Shown in pieces: positions 1 through 9,804 of a stretch of 64,000 bases of DNA; position 1 is the first letter of the stretch, and every line of letters starts with the position of its first letter. The position numbers and the translations under genes were made by a program. The notes under the pieces were generated by a model, which had not been told where the DNA came from, did no database searches, and saw only the letters and a program-made list of their open reading frames with translations. The DNA comes from Marinomonas arctica. Lineage in GTDB: Bacteria; Pseudomonadota; Gammaproteobacteria; Pseudomonadales; Marinomonadaceae. The stretch lies in the NCBI RefSeq assembly GCF_003259225.1, contig NZ_QHJF01000013.1:62001-126000 (forward strand), in the 5' to 3' direction.

Positions 1-854
1 TCCATTGACTGTGGTGGTCTTAAATTGTCGTTGTATTTGTTGATGGCAGAGTTCCACATATACACACCTGCCCATTCCCCATTAATCCAAGGTTTATGCT
101 CGTACAGGTTGGCTTTACCGAAACTCGCCACGTATTTACTGCTGGGGGTAACATGGTTGTTGACCATGTCTTCGTACATTTTGAAAAATTCGAGCATTTG
201 TTCATCGCTGTAAGCGAACTTTTTCTTCGCTTCATCGATCATCGGGATGCCGTATTTTTGCACCATAAAAGAACGGTTCATGGCAATAATGTCACGGCCT
301 TCTAACATGAGAGGAAAGTATTCATCTCCCAATTTTTCTTTAAAAACAGGTCCCGCTTTCATCAAATCATCCCAAGTAACGGGATAAGGCAATCCGGCTT
401 TTGCCCAAGTGTCTTTGTTGTAATAAAAGACTCGTGCAGTCATGGAAACAGGAATACCGTTTAACTTGCCATTATTAGTGCCTGCCTCAAGGGCCGACTG
501 ATCAAACTGAGATAGGTCCAGCACATTACTGTATTCACGCAAGTCTTTAAAACCATCCCCTCGCGCGGAGAAAATTGGCATCCAATTCCAGTTGGTTTGC
601 ATCACATCTGGCTCGGTATTACCCGCTATCTGGGTGGTTAATCGTTCTAAATGACCACCCCAGCCGGTGTATTCTGTTTTAACAGAAATCTCTGGATGCA
701 CTTTTTCGAACTCTTTAACAGCCTCGTTGGTTGCTGTGTGTCGGGAGTTCCCTCCCCACCATGACATGCGCAGTTCTTCTGCGCTGGCATTGATGCTCAT
801 CATGGAACCTGCGGACGCTAATCCGACGAACAGAGCGATTGTTCTTATTTTCAT
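1..854 (-). CDS. togB: Oligogalacturonide ABC transporter, solute-binding protein (partial, C-terminus outside window)
   Basis: Periplasmic sugar-binding protein of an ABC importer. The ATG at 852-854 starts a typical signal peptide ending near NASA-EE, followed by a mature region opening with RMSWWGGNSRH and containing TGWGGHLERLTTQIAG and DVMQTNWNW. These strings resemble TogB, the oligogalacturonide receptor of pectinolytic bacteria, from memory of the family. About 284 residues are visible and the rest lies beyond base 1. It is the last gene of a minus-strand operon with two permeases and an ATPase, and the oligogalacturonate lyase gene is divergent to that operon. Substrate assignment rests on this neighbourhood plus sequence resemblance. 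Confidence 0.8.
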   Translation of the reverse strand, partial: MKIRTIALFVGLASAGSMMSINASAEELRMSWWGGNSRHTATNEAVKEFEKVHPEISVKTEYTGWGGHLERLTTQIAGNTEPDVMQTNWNWMPIFSARGDGFKDLREYSNVLDLSQFDQSALEAGTNNGKLNGIPVSMTARVFYYNKDTWAKAGLPYPVTWDDLMKAGPVFKEKLGDEYFPLMLEGRDIIAMNRSFMVQKYGIPMIDEAKKKFAYSDEQMLEFFKMYEDMVNNHVTPSSKYVASFGKANLYEHKPWINGEWAGVYMWNSAINKYNDNLRPPQSM

Positions 855-914
855 GCTGCTTTTCCTCGTTGGCTTTTTTATTTGCGATACAATTTTTTCG
901 TGTGTGGCTGTCTT

Positions 915-2048
915 TTACAGCGAGATGTTTATCTCGGTTGCTTTGCTAAAAATATGACCGTTGTTCATTTCAAAATGGAAAAGGTGTTCTTTGCCAATGG
1001 CGTCTAATAATTTGGCTTCGACCACATCCGCAGGTATCCGTGTACAAAGTTCTCTGTCTTCTACGGTAAAGTGGACATAAAACTCTGCGCCCATGTTTTC
1101 CATACGCACAATCGTGCCTTTGATAAGTTCATCCCGTGGTGAATTGTCATCGGCTAATTTGATGAATTCAGGGCGAATGCCAAACACCACGTCTTCGGTG
1201 AAGTTGGTTAAGACTTTCTGCAGTTTTTCATCTGGCAAACCCAACATCTGAGACGACAAGGCTAAGTGGCACTTACCCTCACCCGTACGATCTAAACGGG
1301 TCTCAACCATGTTCATTTCTGGCGCGCCAATGAATCCGGCAACGAACAAGTTTTTTGGGTACTTATAAAGGTTGGCTGGCGTATCTACTTGCATGATGTG
1401 TCCGTCTTTCATCACGCAAATACGGTCGCCCATGGTCATGGCTTCGGTCTGATCGTGGGTGACATAGACACTGGTGGCCGAGCGGTTGGTTTTTTTCAGG
1501 GTTTTATGCAGATCTGAGATACGCACCCGCATAGATGCGCGTAACTTGGCATCCAGATTAGATAAAGGCTCATCGAACAAGAAGACTTGAGGGCGTTTGA
1601 CAATGGCACGACCGACCGCAACGCGCTGCGCTTGGCCGCCAGAAAGCTGACGCGGCAAGCGATCTAGCAAAGGCGTAAGCTCAAGCAGCTCAGCAGCTTC
1701 ATTCACTTGTTTCTCAATATCCGCCTTACTGACTTTTGCTAATTTCAAACCAAAGCCGAGGTTTTCCCGCACACTCATATGGGGATACAGAGCGTAGTTT
1801 TGAAATACCATGGCAATACCGCGATCTTTGGGTGGCAAACCATTTACGACTTTTCCGCCAATGCTGATCGAGCCGCCAGTAATGGACTCCAATCCCGCCA
1901 ACATACGTAAGGTCGTTGATTTCGCACAACCAGAAGGCCCGATGACAACGAGAAATTCACCATCTTCAATTTCTAGGTTAATCCCATGAACGGCTTTAAA
2001 CCCGTTCGAATACACCTTGGTCAAATTTTCAAAGACAACTTTAGACAT
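915..2048 (-). CDS. togA: Oligogalacturonide ABC transporter, ATP-binding protein
   Basis: Cytoplasmic ATPase of a MalK/UgpC-type sugar importer, 377 residues from the ATG at 2046-2048, which has AGGTG about 8 nt upstream. A GTG at 2057 is an alternative start. Motifs in order: Walker A GPSGCAKST, Q-loop MVFQNYALYPHMS, signature LSGGQAQRVAVGRA, Walker B VFLFDEPLSNLD, switch YVTHDQTEA, then a TOBE-type C-terminal regulatory domain. The glycine just before the Walker A lysine is alanine (codon GCG). It follows togN within about 10 bp and precedes the binding-protein gene, so it is part of one transcript. Confidence 0.85.
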   Translation of the reverse strand: MSKVVFENLTKVYSNGFKAVHGINLEIEDGEFLVVIGPSGCAKSTTLRMLAGLESITGGSISIGGKVVNGLPPKDRGIAMVFQNYALYPHMSVRENLGFGLKLAKVSKADIEKQVNEAAELLELTPLLDRLPRQLSGGQAQRVAVGRAIVKRPQVFLFDEPLSNLDAKLRASMRVRISDLHKTLKKTNRSATSVYVTHDQTEAMTMGDRICVMKDGHIMQVDTPANLYKYPKNLFVAGFIGAPEMNMVETRLDRTGEGKCHLALSSQMLGLPDEKLQKVLTNFTEDVVFGIRPEFIKLADDNSPRDELIKGTIVRMENMGAEFYVHFTVEDRELCTRIPADVVEAKLLDAIGKEHLFHFEMNNGHIFSKATEINISL

Positions 2049-2057
2049 ACGATTCAC

Positions 2058-2972
2058 CTACCCTTTAACGCCGCCAGACGAAATACCTTCTACGAAGTAA
2101 TTCTGTGCGATTAGGAAAACAACAATGGACGGAACAATGGCAATGGATGCCATGGCTAATATTTCATTCCATTGAGTGCCTTCGGTGACATCAATGGATA
2201 ATTTGAGCGCCAAAGCGATGGGGTATTTTTCCACGCTGGAAATATAAATAAGTGGCCCCAAGAAATCGTTTACTGACCACATAAACTGGAACAGTGCGAC
2301 AGAAATAATGGCGGGTTTCAGCATGGGCACGACTATGTACCAAAGCAGCTGATAAGAGTTGCAACCATCGATTTGTGCCGCTTCTTCCATGTCCGTTGGC
2401 AAACCACGTAGGAACTGAATCAACATAAAGACAAAGAAGCCTTGTGTGGCAAAGGCCATTGGCAAGTACAAGGGCAAATAACTATCTAACATACCCATTT
2501 CACGAAACATTAAGTATTGAGGGATCAGCAATACAGACGTAGGCAGTAAAATAGTGGCCACCAAGGTGACAAACCAAAATTTCTTAAAGGGAATCTCAAA
2601 ACGAGCAAAACCATAGGCGACAATCACCGATGAGATCACCGTCAAAATCACTTTCGGCACCACGTAATACAAGGTATTCAGAAAGAATCGACCAAAGGTA
2701 TATTCCGTGCCGGTATTCCACCCATTGATAAAACCATCTAGGGAAAATTCTTTCGGCCATAAACTCAACGAACTAAAGATTTCATGGTTGGGTTTAAACG
2801 CCGCTGAGAACATCCAAAATAACGGGTACAACATCACCAACCCAAAGAACAGCAAGATGATGTAGCGAATAGTCGCTCCTACTCGTTGCTTACGAATTTC
2901 TGCTCTGAGCATTGGATTGTTCTTTAAGTCAGCAGACAAGGCTGCTTTATTTGGGAATACTTTATTCATCAT
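2058..2972 (-). CDS. togN: Oligogalacturonide ABC transporter, MalG-type permease
   Basis: Inner-membrane permease of about 304 residues with six hydrophobic segments. The EAA loop is DMEEAAQIDGCNSYQLLWY, which contacts the ATPase in this family. The N-terminus has a long charged cytoplasmic leader before the first membrane segment. The stop of togM and the ATG here share one base (TGATG), indicating translational coupling. A GTG one codon earlier and an ATG one codon later are alternative starts. By position and length it matches TogN in a togMNAB operon. Confidence 0.82.
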   Translation of the reverse strand: MMNKVFPNKAALSADLKNNPMLRAEIRKQRVGATIRYIILLFFGLVMLYPLFWMFSAAFKPNHEIFSSLSLWPKEFSLDGFINGWNTGTEYTFGRFFLNTLYYVVPKVILTVISSVIVAYGFARFEIPFKKFWFVTLVATILLPTSVLLIPQYLMFREMGMLDSYLPLYLPMAFATQGFFVFMLIQFLRGLPTDMEEAAQIDGCNSYQLLWYIVVPMLKPAIISVALFQFMWSVNDFLGPLIYISSVEKYPIALALKLSIDVTEGTQWNEILAMASIAIVPSIVVFLIAQNYFVEGISSGGVKG

Positions 2973-3853
2973 CACTTACCGCCCTTATCACCTGAGTAGA
3001 ACACCCAGTACTTAGATGATTTGAATGAAATCGCCGTAAAAACCGCCACAGCTAAAAACAACACCCAAGCAAGCGCGCTGCCATAACCAAGATCGAAATA
3101 CTTAAACGCTGTTTCATAGATATAAAGTGAGAACAAATACGTCGATTTTGCTGGGCCACCACCAGTAATCACGTAAGGCGCGGTAAACTCTTGGAACGCC
3201 TGAGTGGTCTGCATGATGAAGTTAAAGAAAATAACCGGAGTAATAAGAGGCACGGTAATCTTAGTAAACATCTGCCATTTAGACGCGCCATCTATCAATG
3301 CCGCTTCATACTGAGATTGCGGTACGCTCTGTAGCGCCGCCAGGAAGATGACCATCGCTGAACCAAATTGCCATACTCGTAACAAGGTCACAGAGAACAT
3401 GGCAAACACCGGCTCCCCCAACCAAGAAATCGCTTCGACGCCAAAAATCCCTAAAAAATTATTGAGCAAGCCATCAAGGGAAAATATCGCCCGCCATAAC
3501 ACGGCGATCGCCACACTGCTTCCCAAAATAGAAGGAATGTAATAAGCGGTGCGGAAGAATTTGATACCACGCAACTTAAAGTTCAGAACAAAGGCAATGA
3601 AGAGTGCAAAGGCAAGTTTTAGCGGAATGGTCAGAAACACATACGCAAACGTGACCCCCATAGATTGGTAGAAGGTATCGTCATCCATCATGTAACGATA
3701 ATTATCTAAGCCAACGTATTCCGGTGGATTAATGAGATCGTAGTTGGTGAAACTGATGATCAAGGATGACAAAAAAGGAAAGGCTGTAAACAGCAGTAAG
3801 CCGATGATATACGGACTGATGTACAGCAACCCTAAGCGATGATTTTCATACAT
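2972..3853 (-). CDS. togM: Oligogalacturonide ABC transporter, MalF-type permease
   Basis: First gene of the importer operon. It is an inner-membrane permease of about 293 residues with six predicted membrane spans and an EAA loop YEAALIDGASKWQMF. The ATG at 3851-3853 with GAG upstream is preferred over a TTG three codons earlier. It forms the heteromeric channel with the MalG-type partner directly downstream. It is divergent from the oligogalacturonate lyase gene, and the AT-rich gap between them carries a KdgR-like palindrome that could control both directions. Confidence 0.82.
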   Translation of the reverse strand: MYENHRLGLLYISPYIIGLLLFTAFPFLSSLIISFTNYDLINPPEYVGLDNYRYMMDDDTFYQSMGVTFAYVFLTIPLKLAFALFIAFVLNFKLRGIKFFRTAYYIPSILGSSVAIAVLWRAIFSLDGLLNNFLGIFGVEAISWLGEPVFAMFSVTLLRVWQFGSAMVIFLAALQSVPQSQYEAALIDGASKWQMFTKITVPLITPVIFFNFIMQTTQAFQEFTAPYVITGGGPAKSTYLFSLYIYETAFKYFDLGYGSALAWVLFLAVAVFTAISFKSSKYWVFYSGDKGGK

Positions 3854-3943
3854 AGTGTGCAACTCTGATTGTTGTTTTTATTGGATGTTGTCAAAACATA
3901 GTAGAAGAAGAATAAAAAAATAACAACGGTAAATTTATTTTTT

Positions 3944-3958
3944 TAAAACAGCTTTTCA
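3944..3958. promoter_or_regulatory. Candidate KdgR-type operator
   Basis: The 15-base core TAAAACAGCTTTTCA matches the published KdgR-type pattern TRAAAYRNYRTTTYA at all but one position and is flanked by T/A tracts, as that consensus prefers. It sits between the divergent togMNAB and ogl genes, where a pectin-catabolism repressor would act. The consensus is quoted from knowledge of Dickeya and other Enterobacteriaceae. No KdgR gene lies in this window, and AT-rich DNA raises the chance of accidental matches. Confidence 0.4.
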
Positions 3959-4131
3959 TTTTTATTTTTTTATTATTTTTTAAATGCTATCTTTTAGGTC
4001 TTGTGGAGGGGAATGGGACGCAAGATATGCAGTCGTCAATAAAAGCAGTCCTGATAAATAAAAAAAGCCCCCGCTGATACGACATGAGCAGCACAGGCAA
4101 TACCGTACTAACAAAAATAAGAGAGGATATT

Positions 4132-5280
4132 ATGTCACTTGGACAGATCACACCTTTGGCATTTCAGCGCACTGTTGATGCCAGCACTGGCACCATTGTT
4201 ACTCAGTTAACACCGAACGGTAGCGTCTGCCACCGCAACTATTTTTACCAAAAATGCTTCACTGAAGATGGCAATAAACTGCTTATCTCGGCTAATTTCG
4301 ACACAAACAGAAACTACCATCTTTTAGATTTACAAAATGAAAGCGCCATACAACTTACTGAAGGCAAAGGCGATAATGTCTTTGGTGGCTTTCTTACCAC
4401 ACAAGATGACGCGCTGATCTTTGTGAAAAATAACAAGCAGCTCATTCGTGTTGATCTTAAAACCCAAGAACATAATGTGTTGTATGAGGTGGCTAATGGC
4501 TGGGTTGGCTACGGCACTTGGGTACCCAATTCAGATTGTACGAAAGTGGTTGCGATTGAAATCAAAGATACAGATTACATGAGTTTGGACAGTTGGGAAA
4601 AATTTGCCCAGTTTTATCACCAAAAGCCACGTTGCCGTTTGATCTCAATCGATCTTAACACTGGCCAACGCACCACGATCTTTGAAGAAAACATTTGGCT
4701 TGGGCATCCGCTGTATCGGCCAAATGACGACAACACCATTGCGTTTTGCCATGAAGGTCCCCACGATTTAGTGGCAACACGCATGTGGATGATTGACGAA
4801 AGTGGCGACAACATGCGCAAAGTCCATGAGCAAGATGACGATGAGTCCTGCACCCATGAGTTTTTCGTACCAGATGGCTCAAAGATGATGTTTGTGTCTT
4901 ATCGACCACATATGGATAAACGCCAACTTTGCTCCGTCGATGCGCAAACGCTGGCTTTTAAAGTCGAAGCGGAGATGCCCGCCTGCAGTCATTTGATGAG
5001 TAACCATGACGGTAGTTTGGTCGTGGGAGACGGCTCAGGTACGCCAGTTGACGTATCCGATCATGATGGACACACGATACAAAACGATCCCAACCTGTAC
5101 CTGCTCAATCTCAATACAGGCGATATTCGTGCCATTGCCGAACACAACACCAGCTGGACCGTCTTGAATGGCGATCGTCAAATCAATCATCCTCACCCAT
5201 CGTTTACGCCAGACAATAAGTCGGTACTTTACAGCTCCGATGTAAACGGTTCCCCGGCGGTGTATTTGGCGAGCTTATAA
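4132..5280 (+). CDS. ogl: Oligogalacturonate lyase (PL22)
   Basis: Cytoplasmic enzyme cleaving short (mainly digalacturonate) oligomers to 5-keto-4-deoxyuronate. There are 382 residues from the ATG at 4132, chosen because GAGAGGA precedes it; an upstream in-frame ATG at 4084 lacks a site. No signal peptide is visible. The chain shows repeated beta-propeller blades, and HEFFVPDGSKMMFVSYRPH and LYLLNLNTGDIRAI match my recollection of the Ogl family; length is close to the usual 388. It faces the oligogalacturonide importer, which would supply its substrate. The enzymes for the next steps (KduI, KduD) are not in the window. Confidence 0.88.
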   Translation: MSLGQITPLAFQRTVDASTGTIVTQLTPNGSVCHRNYFYQKCFTEDGNKLLISANFDTNRNYHLLDLQNESAIQLTEGKGDNVFGGFLTTQDDALIFVKNNKQLIRVDLKTQEHNVLYEVANGWVGYGTWVPNSDCTKVVAIEIKDTDYMSLDSWEKFAQFYHQKPRCRLISIDLNTGQRTTIFEENIWLGHPLYRPNDDNTIAFCHEGPHDLVATRMWMIDESGDNMRKVHEQDDDESCTHEFFVPDGSKMMFVSYRPHMDKRQLCSVDAQTLAFKVEAEMPACSHLMSNHDGSLVVGDGSGTPVDVSDHDGHTIQNDPNLYLLNLNTGDIRAIAEHNTSWTVLNGDRQINHPHPSFTPDNKSVLYSSDVNGSPAVYLASL

Positions 5281-5657
5281 AAGACCGTCACGCTGTTTTT
5301 TATAGAGCATGATATTCGTTGTCGACACAATCTGATGTCATCAAGAAATACGCTGGATGAGGGAGTCACGCCCCTAATCCGGCATGACATTCGTAGCCTG
5401 CGGCTTTTATCAACATGGATACACTGCCAATTTGATGGTTGGTTTCATCAAAGTTTCTCCGCATAAACCATTCCCTCTTGCTATCTCTCTCATCAACAGG
5501 TAAAAGGTCGCATCACAATGGTGGTTGTCATTATTATATTCTGTTGCGCCAGAAGACCTCTATCTGTCATTTGTGAATATTGGCACTGGCGTTCTGATTA
5601 CTTAAAATACTTCACACTCAGTTGTTTAATAACAATTACTATTTAACAGGAGTAGTC
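5281..5657. other. Intergenic region with one REP-like palindrome
   Basis: This 377-bp gap between ogl and a c-di-GMP gene has no convincing reading frame. The only structure I see is a REP-like palindrome (5353-5382), listed separately. AACAGGAGTAG just before 5658 is the ribosome binding site of the next gene. Confidence 0.5.
5353..5382. repeat. REP-like palindromic repeat, family A copy 1
   Basis: A 30-base unit opening CTGGATGAGGGAG and closing CTAATCCGG, with complementary GGAT/ATCC ends. The reverse complement of 42011-42040 matches it at 24 of 30 positions by eye. It lies in intergenic DNA, as REP elements usually do. Confidence 0.5.
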
Positions 5658-7517
5658 ATGCTTTATAAGCCAGCAGAACTTGCTCAAAGACAAAGAAAAC
5701 ACTTTATAAAGGTGATCTCGGTATTTTTTGTCGGCTCTCTTGTTGGATCGACTTTTGCTGGTCCCATGGCACAAATCATCCTACTTTGCTCGGCGGTTGG
5801 GATGTGCGCTATCTTTTGGCTTATCCATTCGCGCCCCAACAACAAGCTGGCTGTGGCTTGCTTTCTGTGGTTAATCACGCTGCAAATAAGTGCTCTCATT
5901 ACTAATAATAACGCTATTTATAGCCCTATTGTCATGTGTTATGCCATTATTTTGGTGTATGCGGCACTTTTTTGCTCAAAACTCACTTTCCTATGTTTGG
6001 CCGTATTTATCAGCCTTTACTGCTCTCTACTCTTGCTTGCTATTCGTCTGGGCTATTGGCCTAATCCAGCACCAAAAGTCAGTAATGTCTCTATTGTGGT
6101 GATCAACTTATGCCTTTTTATTGCCAGTTTTAGCGCTTGGTTTATTGCTAAAGATTTTCGTTCATTGCTGTACGATTTATGGAGCGAAAATCAAGCATCT
6201 AGGAAATCTCAAAAAGAAGTTCGACGAATTGCGACATTAGACCCACTAACTGGTTTATCTAATCGTACCAATGCCGAACAAACCTTTAATACGCTTGCCA
6301 AGACAGAGAAACAGCTGTCTGTTGTGTTTATCGATCTTGATAACTTTAAACCCATTAATGACGCCTATGGGCATCATTATGGCGATATCACACTGCAGAT
6401 TTTGGCTGATCGCTTAAATGCATTGCTAAAGCCTGGTGAGATTTGCTGTCGATTTGGAGGTGATGAATTTGTTTTGGTACTCCTTTATTCAAATAGTGCC
6501 GATTGCAGACAGCGTTACGAATTATTTCTCGAAACAATCGCTCAAGAAATACAAATAGAATTACATACCTTTAAAGTCTCTGCTTCCATTGGAGTGTCAC
6601 ATTTCCCCGCTCATGGCTCGAATTTTAATGAGCTTTGTCGGCTTGCTGATCAAGCCATGTACCGATCAAAACTCAGCCGTAAAAATGCAGCTCTACTTTA
6701 CCAACCACAGTGGCAAGATGAACATCGTAAAAAATTAGAAATGATCCAATCGTTGCGCTCAGCGATTGATCGTAACGAACTTTTTTTAGCCTATCAGCCT
6801 AAATACGATCTGGCGTCCTTGGCGATTAATGGTGTGGAAGCCCTCGCTCGCTGGCAATCCAAAGAGTTTGGTTGGGTGAGTCCGGCGGTGTTTATTCCCT
6901 TAGCGGAAGAAAACGGTTTAATCGATGATCTTGGCCTGTTTGTACTAAAACAAGCCTGTAAGGATTGCAAACATTGGCTAGAAAAAGGCTACGATATTCC
7001 CGTTTCAGTGAACTTATCAGCCGCACAATTAAGCAGCGGTATGTTGCCAGAACATGTGTTTGGTATTTTGGCGGCGTCAGGCTTGTCGCCTCAGTATTTA
7101 GAATTAGAAATTACGGAGTCCATGTTGATGCAAGATCAACAGGCGATCGATTCGCAAATCGAAACCCTTAATGAGAAAGGGATCAGCTTTGCGATTGATG
7201 ATTTCGGGACGGGGTATTCTAACTTACATTATTTAAGTCGCTTCAAAGCCGCTACATTAAAAATTGACCAATCCTTTGTCAGGCAGCTCGATGAATCTGC
7301 AGACAATTACAGCTTAAAGAACTATAGCCTAGTAAAAGGCATTGTGGTGTTGGCAAAAACACTTGGACTAACCACTGTGGCAGAAGGGGTCGAGGATAAA
7401 AATACGCTTAATACCCTTAGGGCGATCAACTGTGACTCAGCACAAGGGTATTTTTTATCAAAACCCGTTACGCTAGAGGATTTCTATGTCGCCCTGCAAA
7501 ATCAAGACAGCGAGTAA
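5658..7517 (+). CDS. Membrane-bound GGDEF-EAL protein (cyclic-di-GMP synthesis/breakdown)
   Basis: Protein of 619 residues. The ATG at 5658 is chosen because ACAGGAG precedes it. Roughly residues 15-165 hold about six hydrophobic spans of no recognised sensor family. The GGDEF domain (about 190-345) has RFGGDEF at 266-271 and lacks an RxxD inhibitory site (KPGE at that position). The EAL domain (about 365-610) has EALARW, LEITESMLM, DDFGTGYS (514-521) and KIDQSF, so the catalytic and metal-binding residues of an active phosphodiesterase are present. Both domains look catalytically intact, so the net activity cannot be told from sequence. It is monocistronic, followed by a shared terminator. 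Confidence 0.88.
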   Translation: MLYKPAELAQRQRKHFIKVISVFFVGSLVGSTFAGPMAQIILLCSAVGMCAIFWLIHSRPNNKLAVACFLWLITLQISALITNNNAIYSPIVMCYAIILVYAALFCSKLTFLCLAVFISLYCSLLLLAIRLGYWPNPAPKVSNVSIVVINLCLFIASFSAWFIAKDFRSLLYDLWSENQASRKSQKEVRRIATLDPLTGLSNRTNAEQTFNTLAKTEKQLSVVFIDLDNFKPINDAYGHHYGDITLQILADRLNALLKPGEICCRFGGDEFVLVLLYSNSADCRQRYELFLETIAQEIQIELHTFKVSASIGVSHFPAHGSNFNELCRLADQAMYRSKLSRKNAALLYQPQWQDEHRKKLEMIQSLRSAIDRNELFLAYQPKYDLASLAINGVEALARWQSKEFGWVSPAVFIPLAEENGLIDDLGLFVLKQACKDCKHWLEKGYDIPVSVNLSAAQLSSGMLPEHVFGILAASGLSPQYLELEITESMLMQDQQAIDSQIETLNEKGISFAIDDFGTGYSNLHYLSRFKAATLKIDQSFVRQLDESADNYSLKNYSLVKGIVVLAKTLGLTTVAEGVEDKNTLNTLRAINCDSAQGYFLSKPVTLEDFYVALQNQDSE

Positions 7518-7585
7518 AACCTCTGCCAAGATTTTGCTTGTCACATTATTCGATCACCGCTCCCTCTAAGCGGTTTAACAAATAA

Positions 7586-7629
7586 AAAGCCCGATACGTC
7601 TAGAAAAAGTTTTCGTCGCATCGGGCTTT
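7586..7629. terminator. Bidirectional rho-independent terminator
   Basis: Inverted arms AAAGCCCGAT and ATCGGGCTTT, extended by ACG/CG pairs, around an AT-rich loop, with A-rich sequence on the left and T-rich on the right. It lies between the convergent GGDEF-EAL and chemoreceptor genes and can serve both. Confidence 0.8.
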
Positions 7630-7752
7630 GTTCTGTGTTTCTGACGCTAACGCCTTCTATGTTGACCTGTCCATCTTGTCCAGTTCATCCATCTACCATT
7701 CAACATTAGAAACAACTTAAACGTGCTCCAATATGAAACACATCTCTCTTTT

Positions 7753-9375
7753 TTAAAGCCTAAATTTTAAAACCAGATTATTCAATTGCTCAGCGAGTCG
7801 TGATAGATCCAGACTCGACGCGCTGGTTTGATTCGCCCCTTCTGCAGTTTGCGCTGACAGGTCAAGGATATGGATTAAGTTCTTATCGACTTCCCTTGCT
7901 ACGCTGGTTTGCTCTTCTGCGGCACTGGCAACGGTGACGTTTTGATCGCTAATCTGACCAATCAAACGGGTTATTTCATTGAATGCCTGACCTGCGTCAT
8001 TTGCCATCAGTAACGTAGATTCAGCACGCTGATTGCTGTTGGTCATATTCGTAACCGCTTGATCGGTTTCGGACTGAATCAATTGAATCATTTTTTCAAT
8101 TTCTTTGGTGGACTCTTGCGTACGATGCGCAAGCGCTCTGACCTCATCGGCCACAACGGCAAAACCTCTACCACTTTCACCCGCACGCGCGGCTTCAATG
8201 GCTGCGTTTAGAGCGAGCAAATTCGTTTGGTCTGCAATGGCTCGAATCACATCCAAAACAGAAACTATGTTTTTAACATTGCCCGCTAACGTGGTTACGC
8301 CATTAGCCGAATGCTGAATGTCTGTGGTTAACAATTCCACTGTTTTAATGGTTTCATTGATTTTAGCTTGGCCTAACTGTGCCTTTTCATCCGCTACTTC
8401 AGCGTTATCACTGGTCGAGCTGGCGCTGCGAGCCACTTCTTCAATCGCAGCGGTCAATTGATTCACCGCGGCCGCGGCTTGTTCTAACTGATTACTCTGT
8501 TGAGACATGGTTTGAGAAGACTGATTGGTCACCACACTTAATTCTTCGGACGTAGCCGCAAGCTGCTGAGATGAATCGCTGATTAACGTGAGTGTTTGTC
8601 TCAGTTGTGTTTGCATCGCTGCTAACGCCCTAAGCATATCTGCGGCTTCATCATTGTGGTTATCTGTGATTTGCTCGGTCAAGTCGCCATTTGCAACACG
8701 CTTAGCCACCGCCACTGCGTAGCTAAGAGGCTGTGTCAAACTGCGACTGTAGAAATACGCAAGTGCACTTAACACAATTAGGGTGACAATAATGCCCGAA
8801 ATCAACGCACTTCTGGAGTTGGTATAAGTTTGTGTGGCTTGATCATTAACTTGACTCGCACGCGCCAACTGAAACTGCCCCAGTTTATCCACTTCTGTCG
8901 TTAACACTTCAGCGGCGGGTGTCACGATATTACGTCGATAAGCTAATGCTTCCATAACCTTTTGTTCATTAGAAAGTGTGTATAGCTGTGGTAGGGTAGA
9001 AGAAAAAGAATCGTGCAATTTTGCAACACTATCCAATATCGCTTTTGCTTCTGGACTACGAGCTAGCGTGTACATAATTTTCTCTGACTCATCGTATTCC
9101 TTAACGATGGCATCCATTTGTCTTTTAACGTCATCACGTTCTTGCTGATTCTGTGCATCAGACAGTTCCGCAATCAATATTTGGCTGCGCAATATATCGC
9201 GTCTCAACTCTGTCGCGGTGGACAAAGCCGGAATTCTATGCAAACTCAAAATATCTGTCACTTCGTTTATTTTCGCTAGCTGCATAATAGAAAACACACC
9301 TAACAAAAAGGTGATGACACCTAAAATCCCAAAGGCGACGGCGGAGCGCACACCAATCTTCATATCTCTGATCAT
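7753..9375 (-). CDS. Methyl-accepting chemotaxis protein
   Basis: Transmembrane chemoreceptor of 540 residues. AGGGGAAAG precedes the ATG at 9375. The order is: membrane span near 10-30, a periplasmic helical domain of about 155 residues resembling four-helix-bundle sensors, a second span ([18 protein letters not shown]), a HAMP domain, and the cytoplasmic coiled coil with the hairpin tip [20 protein letters not shown]. The tip residues that contact CheA and CheW are conserved. The ligand is unknown. No che genes lie in the window. It is followed by a bidirectional terminator and preceded by a 429-bp AT-rich gap. Confidence 0.9.
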   Translation of the reverse strand: MIRDMKIGVRSAVAFGILGVITFLLGVFSIMQLAKINEVTDILSLHRIPALSTATELRRDILRSQILIAELSDAQNQQERDDVKRQMDAIVKEYDESEKIMYTLARSPEAKAILDSVAKLHDSFSSTLPQLYTLSNEQKVMEALAYRRNIVTPAAEVLTTEVDKLGQFQLARASQVNDQATQTYTNSRSALISGIIVTLIVLSALAYFYSRSLTQPLSYAVAVAKRVANGDLTEQITDNHNDEAADMLRALAAMQTQLRQTLTLISDSSQQLAATSEELSVVTNQSSQTMSQQSNQLEQAAAAVNQLTAAIEEVARSASSTSDNAEVADEKAQLGQAKINETIKTVELLTTDIQHSANGVTTLAGNVKNIVSVLDVIRAIADQTNLLALNAAIEAARAGESGRGFAVVADEVRALAHRTQESTKEIEKMIQLIQSETDQAVTNMTNSNQRAESTLLMANDAGQAFNEITRLIGQISDQNVTVASAAEEQTSVAREVDKNLIHILDLSAQTAEGANQTSASSLDLSRLAEQLNNLVLKFRL

Positions 9376-9804
9376 TTCTTTCCCCTGTACCCGTTTCGTC
9401 GTTTGCTATGATGCTAGCCTACTTAAGAACGACTCATCTTTAAGTAATCTATTTTGTTTTTTAAATAACCTACTGTTATCAATAAGACAAAATAAATAGA
9501 TCCTCCCTTCCTTTTGCATCCTGGTTATTACTATCAATGAGAACCATCGAACAACCTATTTCTTCATGATATACATACTAGAATCATAATGTTCCAGCAT
9601 GTATTAAACGCCTATCAATTATAAATGAAAATAATATTTCACATATCGGTTATTAAATTAAAATACAAAAAATGACAAAAAAACACGTAAACAAATCAAA
9701 TACATATCACCCTTCTCTTATCAATAATAGGTTATTGATGCTCATATACTTTCATATATCTGCAAGCTATTTCCTACGGAATAAAAAGAATAAAGATGAT
9801 GTGT
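9376..9804. other. AT-rich intergenic region
   Basis: This 429-bp stretch upstream of the chemoreceptor gene and downstream of the next GGDEF gene is strongly AT-rich and holds no credible gene. I looked for a flagellar (FliA-type) promoter before the chemoreceptor and did not find a convincing match. Confidence 0.4.

Noticed and set aside
4084..4131. Longer N-terminus for oligogalacturonate lyase from an ATG at 4084
   Set aside because: No ribosome binding site there, and the ATG at 4132 has GAGAGGA and gives the usual N-terminus and length.
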